Assembly: GCA_003445035.1 (NCBI GenBank)
Contig: DLVV01000400.1
Span: 5,483-24,959 of the forward strand
Reading direction: 5' to 3'
DNA length: 19,477 bases
DNA from: Planctomycetaceae bacterium
GTDB taxonomy: Bacteria; Planctomycetota; Planctomycetia; Planctomycetales; Planctomycetaceae
A model generated the notes under the pieces. That model worked only from the letters and a program-made list of their open reading frames with translations, was not told the DNA's origin and did not search any database. Positions 1 through 10,291 of this stretch are shown piece after piece. The translations under genes were made by a program, and so were the position numbers. Numbering within the stretch: position 1 is the first letter of the stretch; each line of letters opens with the position of its first letter.

Positions 1-755
1 GCCTTGAGCCGGACGTAGGGTGGAATGAAGCGGCCACGGTGCCGGAAGTCCCCGGGCTGTGCCGAACGACTGGCTCGAAGCGGTTCGCGAAGATCCTCGA
101 TGACGAAGCCGGCCGTGCAGAGTGTCCCGACCAGGTGCTCCCACCGATGCAGATATTCGACGGTCCCCTCTTCGCGATAGGATTGGTCGGGCACTTCGGG
201 CAGCGGACCTTCGTGGTAGTACTCGACGGCGACCACGTACCGGTCGCGTCGATCTCGGTGCGAGACCTGCAGGCTGGCCGGCTGCTTGTGTTGACTCACG
301 TAGAGTCCGCCATCGCGGAGCACGCGTGCGACCTCGGTGAAGACCGGGTGGAGCGAGGCGACATAGCAGGTGCTGACCGGTTGGTGGACGATGTCGAAGG
401 CCTGGTCCCTCAGGGCCGAGAGATTGTCCATCGATGCCTGGATCACCTCGACGGCCAGACCTCGTTTCTGGGCTTCACGGACATCGATGGCGAGCATCTG
501 GTCGCTGAGATCAATGACGGTGACACGTGCGCCGGCGGCGGCGTAAAGGATCGACTGCCAGCCCCCTCCCGCCGCCAGGCACAGGACGTCCAGGTCCTCA
601 ACGGTTGCCGGCAACCAGCCCCGACCGTCAAGCACCTCCAGTGGCTTGGCGATCTCCTCGTCGGTAGCCACGCGGGCGAACTGGCTGCCCTTTTGGACCA
701 TCCGGTTCCACGCCGCCTTGTTGTGACGCAGAAAGTCGGGTTCTGGGGGAGGCAT
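1..755 (-). CDS. Class I SAM-dependent methyltransferase (partial, C-terminus off the left edge)
   Basis: The reading frame starts at the ATG at 755 and stays open to base 1, giving 251 residues; only a short C-terminal piece should be missing. A Rossmann-type SAM site is visible: motif I reads DVLCLAAGGGWQS (residues about 56-68), followed by the acidic strand end VTVIDLSDQML (about 78-88). Later come a QASMDNL segment (about 106-112), matching the usual motif II/III region, and FDIVHQPVS (about 120-128). The start lies 18 bases after the stop of the upstream gene, so the two are probably cotranscribed. The substrate cannot be read from the sequence. Although menaquinone genes lie further up the same strand, the motifs do not specifically resemble MenG/UbiE, so I do not assign that role. 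Confidence 0.85.
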   Translation of the reverse strand, partial: MPPPEPDFLRHNKAAWNRMVQKGSQFARVATDEEIAKPLEVLDGRGWLPATVEDLDVLCLAAGGGWQSILYAAAGARVTVIDLSDQMLAIDVREAQKRGLAVEVIQASMDNLSALRDQAFDIVHQPVSTCYVASLHPVFTEVARVLRDGGLYVSQHKQPASLQVSHRDRRDRYVVAVEYYHEGPLPEVPDQSYREEGTVEYLHRWEHLVGTLCTAGFVIEDLREPLRASRSAQPGDFRHRGRFIPPYVRLK

Positions 756-773
756 GGCGAGGCCGTTGGCAAA

Positions 774-1934
774 TCAGTCGGCGGAGTTGCCGATGAGAGC
801 TCCGGCCCAGGTGACCAGGTCACCATTGCTGCGAGCGGTGTCTCGCAGAAGGTCGAGACGTCCGGCGACCAGGCAGAACTCGGCGAAGCTGAATCCAGTG
901 GATTCGTCGAGATTGGCCAGGTGCGTGACGGCTAACTCAACGGCCTGATCGATCAGCCCGATCCGTCGCAGCAGGTCGACGACCACATAGGCGATCATCT
1001 GTTTGTCTTCCTCGTCCGGCTCGGATTCCAGTTGTCCCTGGAAGTATCCCACAGCTTCGTCGCGACCGTCATCGAGCAGGGCCCGGAAGAAGTGACCGTG
1101 AGCGGCGTAGAAGTCGACGAAGGGGGCTTCACCGGGGTAGCGGAACTGCTCGTCGAGCCGCTCGCCATATTCGGCCATTTCCAGTGCCCGGGACAATTCG
1201 GGGCTGTCCGGTTCCAGTGAGCGAGCGAAGCGGACGACGGCACTGAGGTGGGAGACGTCGATGTGATAGTTGCCTTCGGCAAACAGCCAGTCGCGGTCTC
1301 CAGAAATCAGCTCGCGGAGGTTTTCCGAGGGTTCGATCATCGGCAACCGCTGAGTGATCTCGGCGTTGAGCGTGTGGCAGAGGTCACCGTAGAGCTGGTT
1401 GACCAGCAGTTGGGCGGATGCGAGGCGGTCGTCGGGCGGCAGTTGCATGATCTGCTGATCGAGAGCGGTGATCGTGTTGCATGTGCCGTGTGAGTTGAGC
1501 ATCAGCTCAAGACCCTTGACCGGATGGGCACCCTCGTAGAGTGCTACGTTGATCAGTTCCTCGGTTCTCTCGTAATCCTCACTGTTGGCCGAGAGTCCAT
1601 CGAGGGCTTCGCGAACCGGGCCGGGTTCCTGGATGGTCTGGAAGTAGACCCACGCATCTCCAATTCGGCCATCTTCCAGCAACATGCCGCCGATCTGTCG
1701 GGCGGATTCCACGTAGTGCTTCTCAAAACCGGTTCGCTGGTCCTCGGGAACGTCGTCAAACGACGTGGGGCGTACCAGGGGAACGCCAAGTTCCAGTTTC
1801 TTCTGCATCAGCAGGACGTCGAAGAGCCGGTGGTAGTTCTGCTCTTTGGTCAACACGGTCGCCAATTGCTGCAGGGCGGCCAGGGAACCGTCAGTTTTCT
1901 GGAGTTCTTCGAGTGTTGTGAATGTGTCGCTCAT
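774..1934 (-). CDS. Conserved protein of unknown function, all-helical, TPR-like
   Basis: A 386-residue acidic protein with no signal peptide or membrane segment, so presumably cytoplasmic. It is rich in Leu, Ala, Glu and Asp, with regularly spaced helical stretches such as LAALQQLATVL, YHRLFDVLLMQKKLEL, IGDAWVYFQTI and LIDQAVELAVTHLA. This spacing suggests a TPR-like or other alpha-solenoid scaffold. No catalytic motif is visible. Ribosome-site evidence at the ATG at 1934 is weak. It sits between the heparinase-like gene (132-base gap upstream) and the methyltransferase (18-base gap downstream). I do not recognise a named family. The gene call itself is secure from length and codon pattern; function is unknown. 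Confidence 0.8.
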   Translation of the reverse strand: MSDTFTTLEELQKTDGSLAALQQLATVLTKEQNYHRLFDVLLMQKKLELGVPLVRPTSFDDVPEDQRTGFEKHYVESARQIGGMLLEDGRIGDAWVYFQTIQEPGPVREALDGLSANSEDYERTEELINVALYEGAHPVKGLELMLNSHGTCNTITALDQQIMQLPPDDRLASAQLLVNQLYGDLCHTLNAEITQRLPMIEPSENLRELISGDRDWLFAEGNYHIDVSHLSAVVRFARSLEPDSPELSRALEMAEYGERLDEQFRYPGEAPFVDFYAAHGHFFRALLDDGRDEAVGYFQGQLESEPDEEDKQMIAYVVVDLLRRIGLIDQAVELAVTHLANLDESTGFSFAEFCLVAGRLDLLRDTARSNGDLVTWAGALIGNSAD

Positions 1935-1970
1935 CGGTGGATTTGTCCTGGAGTGGTCGGGCCGCGCTGG

Positions 1971-2046
1971 CCTGTTGGAGATCGGGTTCGGCAGTTCGGG
2001 TGTGGCCGCCAGGCCGAGATGCCATTATGCAGGCCACTCCAACAGG
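1971..2046. repeat. Perfect 10-base inverted repeat in an intergenic region
   Basis: CCTGTTGGAG at 1971-1980 is exactly complementary to CTCCAACAGG at 2037-2046, with 56 bases between them. The spacer contains a further possible inner stem (TGGCC near 2002 with GGCCA at 2032-2036). It lies wholly between the minus-strand genes ending at 2067 and starting at 1934. On the minus-strand transcript it could fold as a terminator or processing hairpin, or act as a DNA operator. No U-tract follows it. Confidence 0.5.
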
Positions 2047-2066
2047 GGGGAAGTGCCCGGGCGTGG

Positions 2067-3761
2067 CTACTCAACCATCACCAGGGGAGAAAAGTCGCCG
2101 CCTGGTCGCAGCAGGCCGAAGAAAGACTCGTGACGCGTGTGCTGGCCGATGACCGAACGTGGGGCAGATGTTTTGACCAGGCTTCGGTAGAGCACCAGTT
2201 GCAAGTCACCGATTCGAAGCCGATAGGCCGACGCACGGCTCGGCGAAACGATCTCACGGTCCTCGGTGACCGTGAGGGAGTTCCACTCAGCCTTGCGGCG
2301 GCGGCGATCGGCAGAAAAGTCGACAATCAGTGGCAGAAACAGCCCGGGGCCTCTACTGGCGTGACTCCAGCAGAGGCGACCGTCGTGACACGTGAGCGAG
2401 GACGGCCCCGGGGAAAACAACGGGTCGTCGGGGATCGCCAGCGGGACAACGCGTGCGGAAATGCCGCGGCCTTTGAGTCGTTGGTCGCGATGACCGTTCC
2501 GGGCAGGGGCGGCTGTGACACCTTGAGCCAGTGACAGGCCGGATCGGCAGGAAATCGTCTGGTCGCCGGAAGACTCAACAGGGGTGATAATCGCGTCGGC
2601 CAGCACCAGCAGATGTTCGGTTCGGGAGAGCAGGATGTGTCGATCGACGCGACGTCCATCACCGGCATGAGCCTGCAGTTCGATGTAGTCGGCGTCGTCG
2701 TCACTTTGCCAGCAGACGCAGTCCCAGTGACCGAGATGCCAGTCGTGCTGCCCCGAGGCAACCTCGAGTGACCATTCGTCGCACAGCAGGGTGCGGTTAC
2801 CGATCGAGATGTCGAGCCGGGGCGGAGAACTGTCGTGGGCGACGACGACCGACGGTGCGGCCAGGGACGTTGTGTCCCTCAGCACCGCAACACGTGCTCG
2901 GTCGGATTGGGTGACTGGCTGGGTGTCGCCATCGCCGATCAACTGGTTGGCAGACTCGAGCAGCGAACCGAGACTGCGGGCGGGGCGGTCGGACATCGCC
3001 AGACGGTCGCCGTGCCGAAAAAGGGGGGTGATCCATCGGACCAATTTCGTGAATCGTTCGGATGACGTCTTGGTCCACAGTTTCGCGTCGAGGTGGTGGC
3101 TCCACCAACCGGCCCGCACAAGTCCGCCCAGCCATTCGGCCAAATCCGGCAGAGTTTCGGCCAACGGTGTGCCGTCGTTGTCGGTTCGTGTGAGAAGTTC
3201 TTCCCGCAGCGCCATTTGGCCGTTGCGACGGAGTTGGGAGGTCCCTTTCAGTGGAGACAACAACAAGCCGGTGGTGTAGGCGAGCTCGGCTGAGAGGGGC
3301 CGGGAGGTGGTCAGTTCGATACAACGGCGCCATGCGGAGAGCCACTGGGCGTTGCGCCGCGGTGGGGGCTTCCGGGTCAGCAGTGCGAGTGAGGCCAGGA
3401 GATCCCCGTCGGTGGCGTCGGCGTCGAGATGGGCGATGGTGGAGAGTGGGAACCGGTTGTTCGAGCGACTGGCGATCGCCGGCCGGCCGGATGTGTTCTG
3501 CGAAAAGGTCGTTCGCCAGGCCGACGTGAGCGGCGCATCGACCGAGGTCCACTCAAAAGCCCGTTCGGGTTGTGGTGGGTCGACGCGTCTCGCTCTTTGA
3601 CTGACCAGATCAGTCCAGATGGCGACGAAGTCGTCCTGATCGCCGCCGGTGGCTGTCCGTCGAAGTTCTTCGGGCGTGCCGCGGTCGAATCGGAGGCCGG
3701 CCAGGTACTCCGAGTGGGGGGGCTGGTCGGGCACGACGGAGGTGGGGGAATGGATCGTCAT
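2067..3761 (-). CDS. Conserved hypothetical protein, possibly heparinase II/III-like
   Basis: A 564-residue protein with no clear signal peptide. The N-terminal ~290 residues look helical and Trp-rich (for example WLSAWRRCIEL and LAEWLGGLVRAGWWSHHL), and the rest looks beta-rich. In the second half, ADYIELQAH (about 357-365) and LLSRTEHLLVLADAI (about 377-391) resemble the beta-sandwich part of heparinase II/III-like polysaccharide lyases, whose N-terminal half is an alpha/alpha toroid. That resemblance is from memory of the family pattern, not an alignment, and I cannot point to catalytic Tyr/His residues with confidence. The start lies 6 bases after the amidohydrolase stop with no obvious ribosome site, which suggests translational coupling. 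Alternative: a planctomycete-specific family with no enzymatic role. Confidence 0.75.
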   Translation of the reverse strand: MTIHSPTSVVPDQPPHSEYLAGLRFDRGTPEELRRTATGGDQDDFVAIWTDLVSQRARRVDPPQPERAFEWTSVDAPLTSAWRTTFSQNTSGRPAIASRSNNRFPLSTIAHLDADATDGDLLASLALLTRKPPPRRNAQWLSAWRRCIELTTSRPLSAELAYTTGLLLSPLKGTSQLRRNGQMALREELLTRTDNDGTPLAETLPDLAEWLGGLVRAGWWSHHLDAKLWTKTSSERFTKLVRWITPLFRHGDRLAMSDRPARSLGSLLESANQLIGDGDTQPVTQSDRARVAVLRDTTSLAAPSVVVAHDSSPPRLDISIGNRTLLCDEWSLEVASGQHDWHLGHWDCVCWQSDDDADYIELQAHAGDGRRVDRHILLSRTEHLLVLADAIITPVESSGDQTISCRSGLSLAQGVTAAPARNGHRDQRLKGRGISARVVPLAIPDDPLFSPGPSSLTCHDGRLCWSHASRGPGLFLPLIVDFSADRRRRKAEWNSLTVTEDREIVSPSRASAYRLRIGDLQLVLYRSLVKTSAPRSVIGQHTRHESFFGLLRPGGDFSPLVMVE

Positions 3762-3767
3762 CGGTTG

Positions 3768-4970
3768 TCAGGCAGGATACCAGTTGCCTTGTCGGAGGAC
3801 TCCGGCCGGGCGGCCCGATTTCAGGATGGCCATGAGTGTCATGGGGGATCCGGGAGGCAGGGTGACACCCAGTGACGTCGCCTCCTTGCCAGGCCGCAGG
3901 GTGCCAAGCCGTCGTTCGAGCCCCAGCGCCGTGGCGGCGGTCGAAGTGGCCATCGCCAGCAGTTCCTCCGCAGGCCGGGCATGTGTTCGGCGAGCCAGAA
4001 ACTGCAGCTCGTTCCACAACGAGAGGTCGGGGTTGGAGACTCGCCCGTCGGTGCCCAGGGCCACGGGCGTTCCGGCGTCAAGCAAACGTGGCCACGGGTG
4101 GGGGGGATGGCCAAAATGGGAATGGGTCCGTGGGCAGAAGACGACCGCGACATGTCGGTGTTGTCCCAGCCAGGCCAGTTCCTCCTCCTCCAGCAGGTTG
4201 CCGTGGATCACCAGCGGGTGGGAAAGCTCAGAGAGCGGGCGGAGGTAATCCAGCGGGCGGGTACCGTGAGGGATCGCCGAGTTCTCCCACGCCCCGAGTT
4301 GCTGGAGTCGTTCCCTCATCGGTCCTTCGCCGCTGTCCAGCAACTCGAGCTCGTCCGGCGATTCCGCCAGGTGGGTGGCCAGGGGGACATCGTGGGAGGC
4401 GGCCAGTCGCACAAGGTCAATGAACAGGTCGGGGTGGACCGAGTAGGGGGCGTGGGGGCTGAGGCCACGGAGGCACTGCGGTGTGGAATCGGCCGCCAGA
4501 AAATCCTGGGCTGTCGCCAGGCCATCGCCGCGGCGGTCGCTGCGCAAACCAATGATCTCGCGAAAGACCACGCATGTCGGATCGGTGTCGGTCAGCTGCG
4601 ACGCCGGCCAGTCGGAGGTGGCGATCTCGCCGGCCGCGGAAGTTCCGGCGGCGACAAGTTCGTCGAGACCGCGGCGAATGGGATCGGTCCGGTCGGCATG
4701 GTGGTGCCGAGCTGAGACGACGTCCCCGATCCAAGCGGCCATCCCGTTTTCAGCGGGAAGAGGGGTGGTGGACGTCGAGAATTCGAGGTGGGTGTGTGCG
4801 TTCACCAGGCCGGGCAGCAGGATGACGTTGCCCAGGGGGGTTGCCGCGGTGTCGGGGCCCGCAAACACTTCGGTGATGATCCCGTCGTCGACAGCGACCA
4901 CGCCGTGCTCGACCGGCGGTCCGTCACCGGGAACGACCAGTCTCGCAGAGAATCGGCCGGAACCGATCAC
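3768..4970 (-). CDS. Metal-dependent amidohydrolase, candidate aminodeoxyfutalosine deaminase
   Basis: A 400-residue amidohydrolase of the TRZ/ATZ/SsnA deaminase group. The metal-binding motif HTH is at residues 59-61 within GLVNAHTHLEFS. SPHAPYS (about 171-177), THLAES (about 199-204), VIHGN (about 254-258) and ALGTDGR with Asp308 supply the remaining expected His, Glu and Asp ligands, so the active site looks complete. Members of this group deaminate nucleoside-like or triazine substrates, and one branch converts aminodeoxyfutalosine to dehypoxanthine futalosine precursors in the futalosine menaquinone pathway. Because mqnA and mqnC head the same operon, that substrate is the leading guess. 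Alternatives are methylthioadenosine/S-adenosylhomocysteine or guanine-type deamination. Its ATG overlaps the stop of the upstream permease fusion by 4 bases. The family call is firm; the specific substrate is inferred from context. Confidence 0.9.
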   Translation of the reverse strand: MIGSGRFSARLVVPGDGPPVEHGVVAVDDGIITEVFAGPDTAATPLGNVILLPGLVNAHTHLEFSTSTTPLPAENGMAAWIGDVVSARHHHADRTDPIRRGLDELVAAGTSAAGEIATSDWPASQLTDTDPTCVVFREIIGLRSDRRGDGLATAQDFLAADSTPQCLRGLSPHAPYSVHPDLFIDLVRLAASHDVPLATHLAESPDELELLDSGEGPMRERLQQLGAWENSAIPHGTRPLDYLRPLSELSHPLVIHGNLLEEEELAWLGQHRHVAVVFCPRTHSHFGHPPHPWPRLLDAGTPVALGTDGRVSNPDLSLWNELQFLARRTHARPAEELLAMATSTAATALGLERRLGTLRPGKEATSLGVTLPPGSPMTLMAILKSGRPAGVLRQGNWYPA

Positions 4971-7297
4971 CGGTCACTCCCGGGTGAGGGCCATCGCCAG
5001 AGGGCCCCGAGCAGGGCGGCTGCGGCGAACGCGGCGATCAGCAGTAGCGGCCAGTCGTAGCTCAGGCCCGTGTCGGCGTCGCTTGAAATTAGCCAGTCTC
5101 CCCAAGCGGGCAAGGTGTCGGGAATGTCCCATCGTTCTCGCAGGACCGCAATTCCGTTGAACACTGCGTGAAACGTCAGGCCCGGCCAGATGCTGCCGGT
5201 GCGGATGGCCAACAGGCCCAGCACCAGGCCCAAAAGCGTGGCGTAGAAGACCTGGTGAGGGATCATGTGAACGGCCCCGAAGGCGACGGCCGACAGCACG
5301 ACAGCCACATGGCCTCGTCCCGGTCGGTCAAAGGCGGACAGCACGAAGCCGCGGAAGAGAAACTCCTCACAGACCGCCGGTGTGAGAGCGACCGCAAGCA
5401 GCAGGAGCCAGGCAGGCTGGGTGGGGCCCAGCATGGTCTTGAGGAAGTCCTGGCTGCCTTCGGGCAGGCCCTGGGGGAAAAACCACTGAAGTTGCTGCAT
5501 CAGTTCCTGGACCAGCGGATGCAGGGCCGCTGCCAAACCCGCAGCGACAGCAATCGCGCCCGGTGTGGCGAGTCGCAGTCGAAAGGTGCGGCGGATGTCG
5601 GTGACCAGGGTGGTGGCCAGCAACCAGGCTGGCAGCAGGAACAGGAGAATCTGCTGACCGACCAGGGCCCAGATGGCCGCCCTCGCACGATCGGACTCGG
5701 CAAGTGACGAGAGCCATCCGGCCAGGGGTTGCATCAGCAACACCTGGCCGAAAAGTCCGATAGCCAGGCAAGTGATCGCACCGCCGGCGCCCGGAACGGG
5801 AGGCTTGTGGGTCCACAGCCGCTTTGCCCACAGCCGAAGGTCGAACCGTTCGGCCTCGCGGAAAAGGACCGATTCGCTGTGGAACTGGGACACGGCCCAC
5901 CAGAGGGCCAGTCCGGCGTAAACGAAGCTGGCACCCAGGACAGCGGGCAGGTAGGCCAGCGTTTCGGCGGCAGTCGGGTTGACCAGCAGTTCCCGGAGCA
6001 AAAGGATCGGGCCCAGGACAGGCAGGACCGAGTGGAATGGCTGCAGTTCGACTCCCGGCGAGGCGGCCAAGGCGACCAGCAGCATCACGATGATCATCAA
6101 CGGAGAGAGGTAGTACTGTCCTTCCCGCGTACTGCGGGCGAAGGTGGCCAGGGCCAGGCTGATTGCACTGAAAAATGCCGCCAGGGGGAGGATCATGATC
6201 AGGATCCAGATCACCCCGGACGTGGGTGGGGGGGCCAGGTTCATCTCGGCCGTGGGGTTGACCGATCCGACGAGTTGGACCATGTAGGTGGCGGTCAGTC
6301 CAAGGCTGACGAGGTTCAGGACAGCGGTGGCGGTGCTGAAGACCAGGACCGTCAGGAACTTGGCCAGTACCAGTTCGATTCGTCGCGCCGGACTGATCAA
6401 CAATGTTTCCATCGTTCCACGTTCCTTCTCGCCAGCAGCCAGGTCGACGGCGGGATAGAAGGCTCCGGTGACGGTCATCAGGACCAGGATCACCGGGTAA
6501 AGCTTGCCCCAAACCAGGGCGGATTCCTGTTTGCTGCCGACGATCTTGACCACGGCGGCATCAACCGGGGAGGGGAGAGAACGGGGCAGTCCGGCCGCTT
6601 CGAGACGTAGTCTCAGCAGTTCGTTCTCCCACGAGTCAAAGACACGTTGGACTCGCCGGGAAGCGATCAGTGATTTTTCGTTCCCACTGACCAGGATCAC
6701 CGGTCGTGGGTACCCTGAGGGATCCTCGGCCGTTCGAGCTCGCGAGGCGATCAGGCGATCAACCTCCTGGAGCGAATCGGCGAACCCGTCGGGGATCACC
6801 ACCAGGACGTCGATGCCCGAATCGCGAAGCCGCACATTGATCAATTCGTTGAGCCGTTGGAGTTCTTGAACTTTCTCCGGCGGGGGAGAAACGAGATCAT
6901 CGGTCCCGATCAGCTCGGAGCGTTGGTCAAACAGCTTGCGAATGCTCCTGGCGTCGGAGAGTCTCTCGGCACTCTCTGGAGACGTGTTGGACCGGCCGGT
7001 TGTTTCGACCGTCAATCGTTGTGCGTCGGTCGGATCCGAGAACCAGCGGGTGGCGAATGCCGGTCCGTCCATCAGCTGGGGTGACGGAAGGGATTCGGAT
7101 CCCAGCATCACCACCGTTCGAGGTTTTTCGCTGAAGACCACGGCCATCTGCAGCATGCCGATGCCCAGGGCCGGATACAGCAGGACCGGCAGGGCCATGA
7201 CCATGAACAGTGTGCGGCGATCCCGGAGCTGGTCCCGGAGTTCCCTCTGGAACACGATGCGGATCTTGCGGAGATCGAGCCGGGGACGGGCGGTCAT
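4967..7297 (-). CDS. NatB-like ABC-2 permease fused to a CPBP intramembrane protease
   Basis: A 776-residue two-domain membrane protein. The N-terminal part has a first membrane segment (about 30-50), a ~210-residue extracytoplasmic region (about 56-262), then the multi-helix ABC-2 permease core. That core includes the hallmark [17 protein letters not shown] (about 287-303) of the NatB/sodium-efflux permease group. From about residue 505 a second membrane domain follows. It has the CPBP (CAAX protease/bacteriocin-processing) motifs: EEFLFRG (Glu644, Glu645, Arg649), GAVHMIP (His677) and FHAVFN (His710, Asn714). All signature residues are present, so the protease half may be active. Starts and stops overlap both neighbours by ATGA. 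It presumably pairs with the ATPase encoded just upstream. Substrate is unknown; fusions of this type occur in planctomycetes. Confidence 0.93.
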   Translation of the reverse strand: MTARPRLDLRKIRIVFQRELRDQLRDRRTLFMVMALPVLLYPALGIGMLQMAVVFSEKPRTVVMLGSESLPSPQLMDGPAFATRWFSDPTDAQRLTVETTGRSNTSPESAERLSDARSIRKLFDQRSELIGTDDLVSPPPEKVQELQRLNELINVRLRDSGIDVLVVIPDGFADSLQEVDRLIASRARTAEDPSGYPRPVILVSGNEKSLIASRRVQRVFDSWENELLRLRLEAAGLPRSLPSPVDAAVVKIVGSKQESALVWGKLYPVILVLMTVTGAFYPAVDLAAGEKERGTMETLLISPARRIELVLAKFLTVLVFSTATAVLNLVSLGLTATYMVQLVGSVNPTAEMNLAPPPTSGVIWILIMILPLAAFFSAISLALATFARSTREGQYYLSPLMIIVMLLVALAASPGVELQPFHSVLPVLGPILLLRELLVNPTAAETLAYLPAVLGASFVYAGLALWWAVSQFHSESVLFREAERFDLRLWAKRLWTHKPPVPGAGGAITCLAIGLFGQVLLMQPLAGWLSSLAESDRARAAIWALVGQQILLFLLPAWLLATTLVTDIRRTFRLRLATPGAIAVAAGLAAALHPLVQELMQQLQWFFPQGLPEGSQDFLKTMLGPTQPAWLLLLAVALTPAVCEEFLFRGFVLSAFDRPGRGHVAVVLSAVAFGAVHMIPHQVFYATLLGLVLGLLAIRTGSIWPGLTFHAVFNGIAVLRERWDIPDTLPAWGDWLISSDADTGLSYDWPLLLIAAFAAAALLGALWRWPSPGSDR

Positions 7298-8084
7298 GAT
7301 CCGGCCTCGCAGGCTGGCCCGGCGTCGGTTGTCGTGTCGTGGTTCACAGGGTTTTCGAATTGCGAGACCAGGTCGAAGAAGTGCTCTTCAAGGTCCGGTT
7401 GCTCGGAAGCCGCCAGGAGATCCCGTTGTGAGCCAGCTGCCAGGATGCGGCCGCGGTGGATGATCGCCAGTCGATCGCAAAGCCGTTCGACCTCGCGCAT
7501 GATGTGAGTCGAGTAGATGATGCATTTGCCCTCGTCTCGCAGCGTGGCCACGGTGTCGAGCACCGCTCGGGCGACCAGCACGTCGAGGCCGGTTGTGGGT
7601 TCGTCGAAAATCAGAACCGGTGGGTCGTGGACCAGGGCACGGGCGATCGAGACCTTCTGCCGCATGCCCGTGGAAAGGCGGCTGTTCAGCGTGTCGGCAA
7701 ACTCGTTCATCGATAGCGTGTTGAAGATGCGTTCGATCGACTCCGAGAGGCGATCTTCGTCGAGCCCGTAGAGCCTCCCGAAGTACTCGACTGTTTCACG
7801 CGCCGTCATGCGGTCATAAAGGCCGGTGGAGCCCGAGAGAAAACCGATGCGGGCTCGGACTCCGTCGGGATCGTCGACGATGTCGCGACCGTCAATCGAG
7901 GCGGTGCCGGCGGTGGGGGTGAGGATCGTCGAAAGGATTCTCAGGCAGGTTGTTTTTCCGGCCCCGTTGGGCCCCAGGAGACCAAACACTTCACCGGGCC
8001 CGACATTGAAGCGGACTCCGTCCAAGGCGACGATTTCACCTTGTTGCAGGTCGGGAAACCGCTTGGAGAGGTCGTGGACTTCGA

Positions 8085-8088
<4 letters not shown>
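7294..8088 (-). CDS. ABC transporter ATP-binding protein, NatA-like
   Basis: A 264-residue ABC ATPase with all catalytic motifs: Walker [10 protein letters not shown] (39-47), signature LSTGMRQ (138-144), Walker B VLIFDEP (158-164), D-loop TGLD, and the switch His195 in YSTHIM. The usual Q-loop glutamine is replaced in the [14 protein letters not shown] stretch, a pattern I also associate with NatA-type proteins. The C-terminus is slightly extended (…CEAGS). The start codon overlaps the mqnC stop and the stop overlaps the start of the permease-CPBP gene, each by 4 bases. This fixes the partner and suggests equal synthesis. It energises export by the downstream permease; the exported substrate is unknown. 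Confidence 0.95.
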
Positions 8089-9239
<1,151 letters not shown>

Positions 9240-9272
9240 GGTTTCGGAGATCTGGCTGGAGCTTGAGATGGA

Positions 9273-10196
9273 TTACGTGCGATGGAGAAGCGGAGGAGTG
9301 ACGGGAACGACGTCACGGTCGCGGAAGATCACGTCGCTGGATTCCGACGCCAGGCCCTGCGCCACGGCCAGGCGATGGAACAACTCCAGTCCGTGTCGTT
9401 CGGCGTGGCCGAGATGGAAGTGGAGGTTGTTGTGGAGGTAGCCGGCGGCTTCGGTGGCTGGGATTCCGAGATCTGCCGCTTCGCGTTCGGCGATCAGGTC
9501 GAGCCGTTGGACACCCCGGTCTCGAGCTGAAACGAGTGCCTCTTCGACTCGGCCCAGAGAGGTGCCGGGGCGAGTGGCCCACAGAGCAAAGACAAATGGC
9601 AGGCCTGTCCATTCACTCCAGATGTCACCCAGGTCCCAGGTCTCGAAAAACGTCTCTCTCAGAGGATGCATGGCGCGGTCGCCGATCAGCAGGATCGCGT
9701 CGGCGGAACTGGCGTCGACCGAACACCCAAGGGGAAGAGGCTCCAGTCCCGGGTGAAGACCAAATTTCTCGGCCAACAAGACACGGGCCAACGTGGCACT
9801 GGTTCGCGAGCCTTCATCCAGGGCCAGCGACGTGATCTCCGGCATCGGGACTCGACTGTAGAGTTTGACCGAGAGCACGGGGCCGTGGGTGGCCACGCAC
9901 GCGTCGGTCACCACTTCGTAGCCGGGGTCGCGGAGGCACTCAATCGACGGCACCAGGGCGACGTCGAGGTGTCCGGCTTCAAGATCGTCAGCCAGACGGC
10001 TCGGATAATCCAGAAACAACTCGCTCCCCGGAGACACGGACTCCAGGTCCGCTCCGAGTCCCTCGATCAGGGGCTTGGAGTTCAGGTAATTCACCGCGCC
10101 GATTCGGATGTGATTCGGATTGATGGACCCGGGCTCGGTCATTCGGACAGGCGTTTCGGATTCGAGAACAGGTTGGGGAACGGTCGGGATGGACAT
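9273..10196 (-). CDS. mqnA: Chorismate dehydratase MqnA, first step of futalosine menaquinone synthesis
   Basis: A 307-residue protein of the MqnA/MqnD fold. The N-terminal family signature IRIGAVNYLNSKPLIEGL lies at about residues 30-47. Further matches are LDEGSRTSATLARVLL and ILLIGDRAM, typical of MqnA, which dehydrates chorismate to 3-enolpyruvylbenzoate. The first ~29 residues precede the conserved core. The ATG at 10196 has a GAGG ribosome site 7 bases upstream; an internal ATG at 10142 (residue 19) has none, so I keep the longer start. It is the first gene of the minus-strand operon and is followed by mqnC after 33 bases. MqnB/MqnE and MqnD are not in this window. Confidence 0.94.
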   Translation of the reverse strand: MSIPTVPQPVLESETPVRMTEPGSINPNHIRIGAVNYLNSKPLIEGLGADLESVSPGSELFLDYPSRLADDLEAGHLDVALVPSIECLRDPGYEVVTDACVATHGPVLSVKLYSRVPMPEITSLALDEGSRTSATLARVLLAEKFGLHPGLEPLPLGCSVDASSADAILLIGDRAMHPLRETFFETWDLGDIWSEWTGLPFVFALWATRPGTSLGRVEEALVSARDRGVQRLDLIAEREAADLGIPATEAAGYLHNNLHFHLGHAERHGLELFHRLAVAQGLASESSDVIFRDRDVVPVTPPLLHRT

Positions 10197-10223
10197 TATA
10201 GGGCCTCGCGGTGGGTGTCTGAA
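10195..10223 (-). promoter_or_regulatory. Possible promoter of the mqn operon overlapping the start codon
   Basis: On the minus strand a perfect -10 box, TATAAT, occupies 10200-10195 and shares its last two bases with the mqnA start codon. Seventeen bases upstream lies TTCAGA (10223-10218), a 4-of-6 match to the -35 box. If this is used, transcripts would begin inside the annotated ORF and translation would need the ATG at 10142. The GAGG ribosome site for the 10196 ATG argues against that, so this may be chance. Confidence 0.25.
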
Positions 10224-10291
10224 ACCGTCGTGGTGACCCCTTTTGGGGTGTTGTGGTACGAGTGGCGTCCGTTTCGAGGTTCGCCAACAGG

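Noticed and set aside
1..755. Methyltransferase as MenG/UbiE of the menaquinone pathway
   Set aside because: Tempting because of the operon, but the SAM motif context does not look like UbiE and the gene is far down the operon.
39..935. 298-residue plus-strand frame opposite the methyltransferase
   Set aside because: It is antisense to a frame with clear SAM-binding motifs and has no family resemblance; GC-rich codon bias keeps the opposite frame open.
1524..2534. 336-residue plus-strand frame
   Set aside because: It spans parts of two well-supported minus-strand genes and the gap between them; no ribosome site or recognisable motif.
5367..6512. 381-residue minus-strand frame inside the permease-CPBP gene
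   Set aside because: Pro/Arg/Gly-rich shifted frame of the fusion gene, which itself has intact permease and protease motifs.
5729..6610. 293-residue plus-strand frame
   Set aside because: Antisense to the permease-CPBP gene; Gln/Asp/Gly-rich composition typical of shadow frames.
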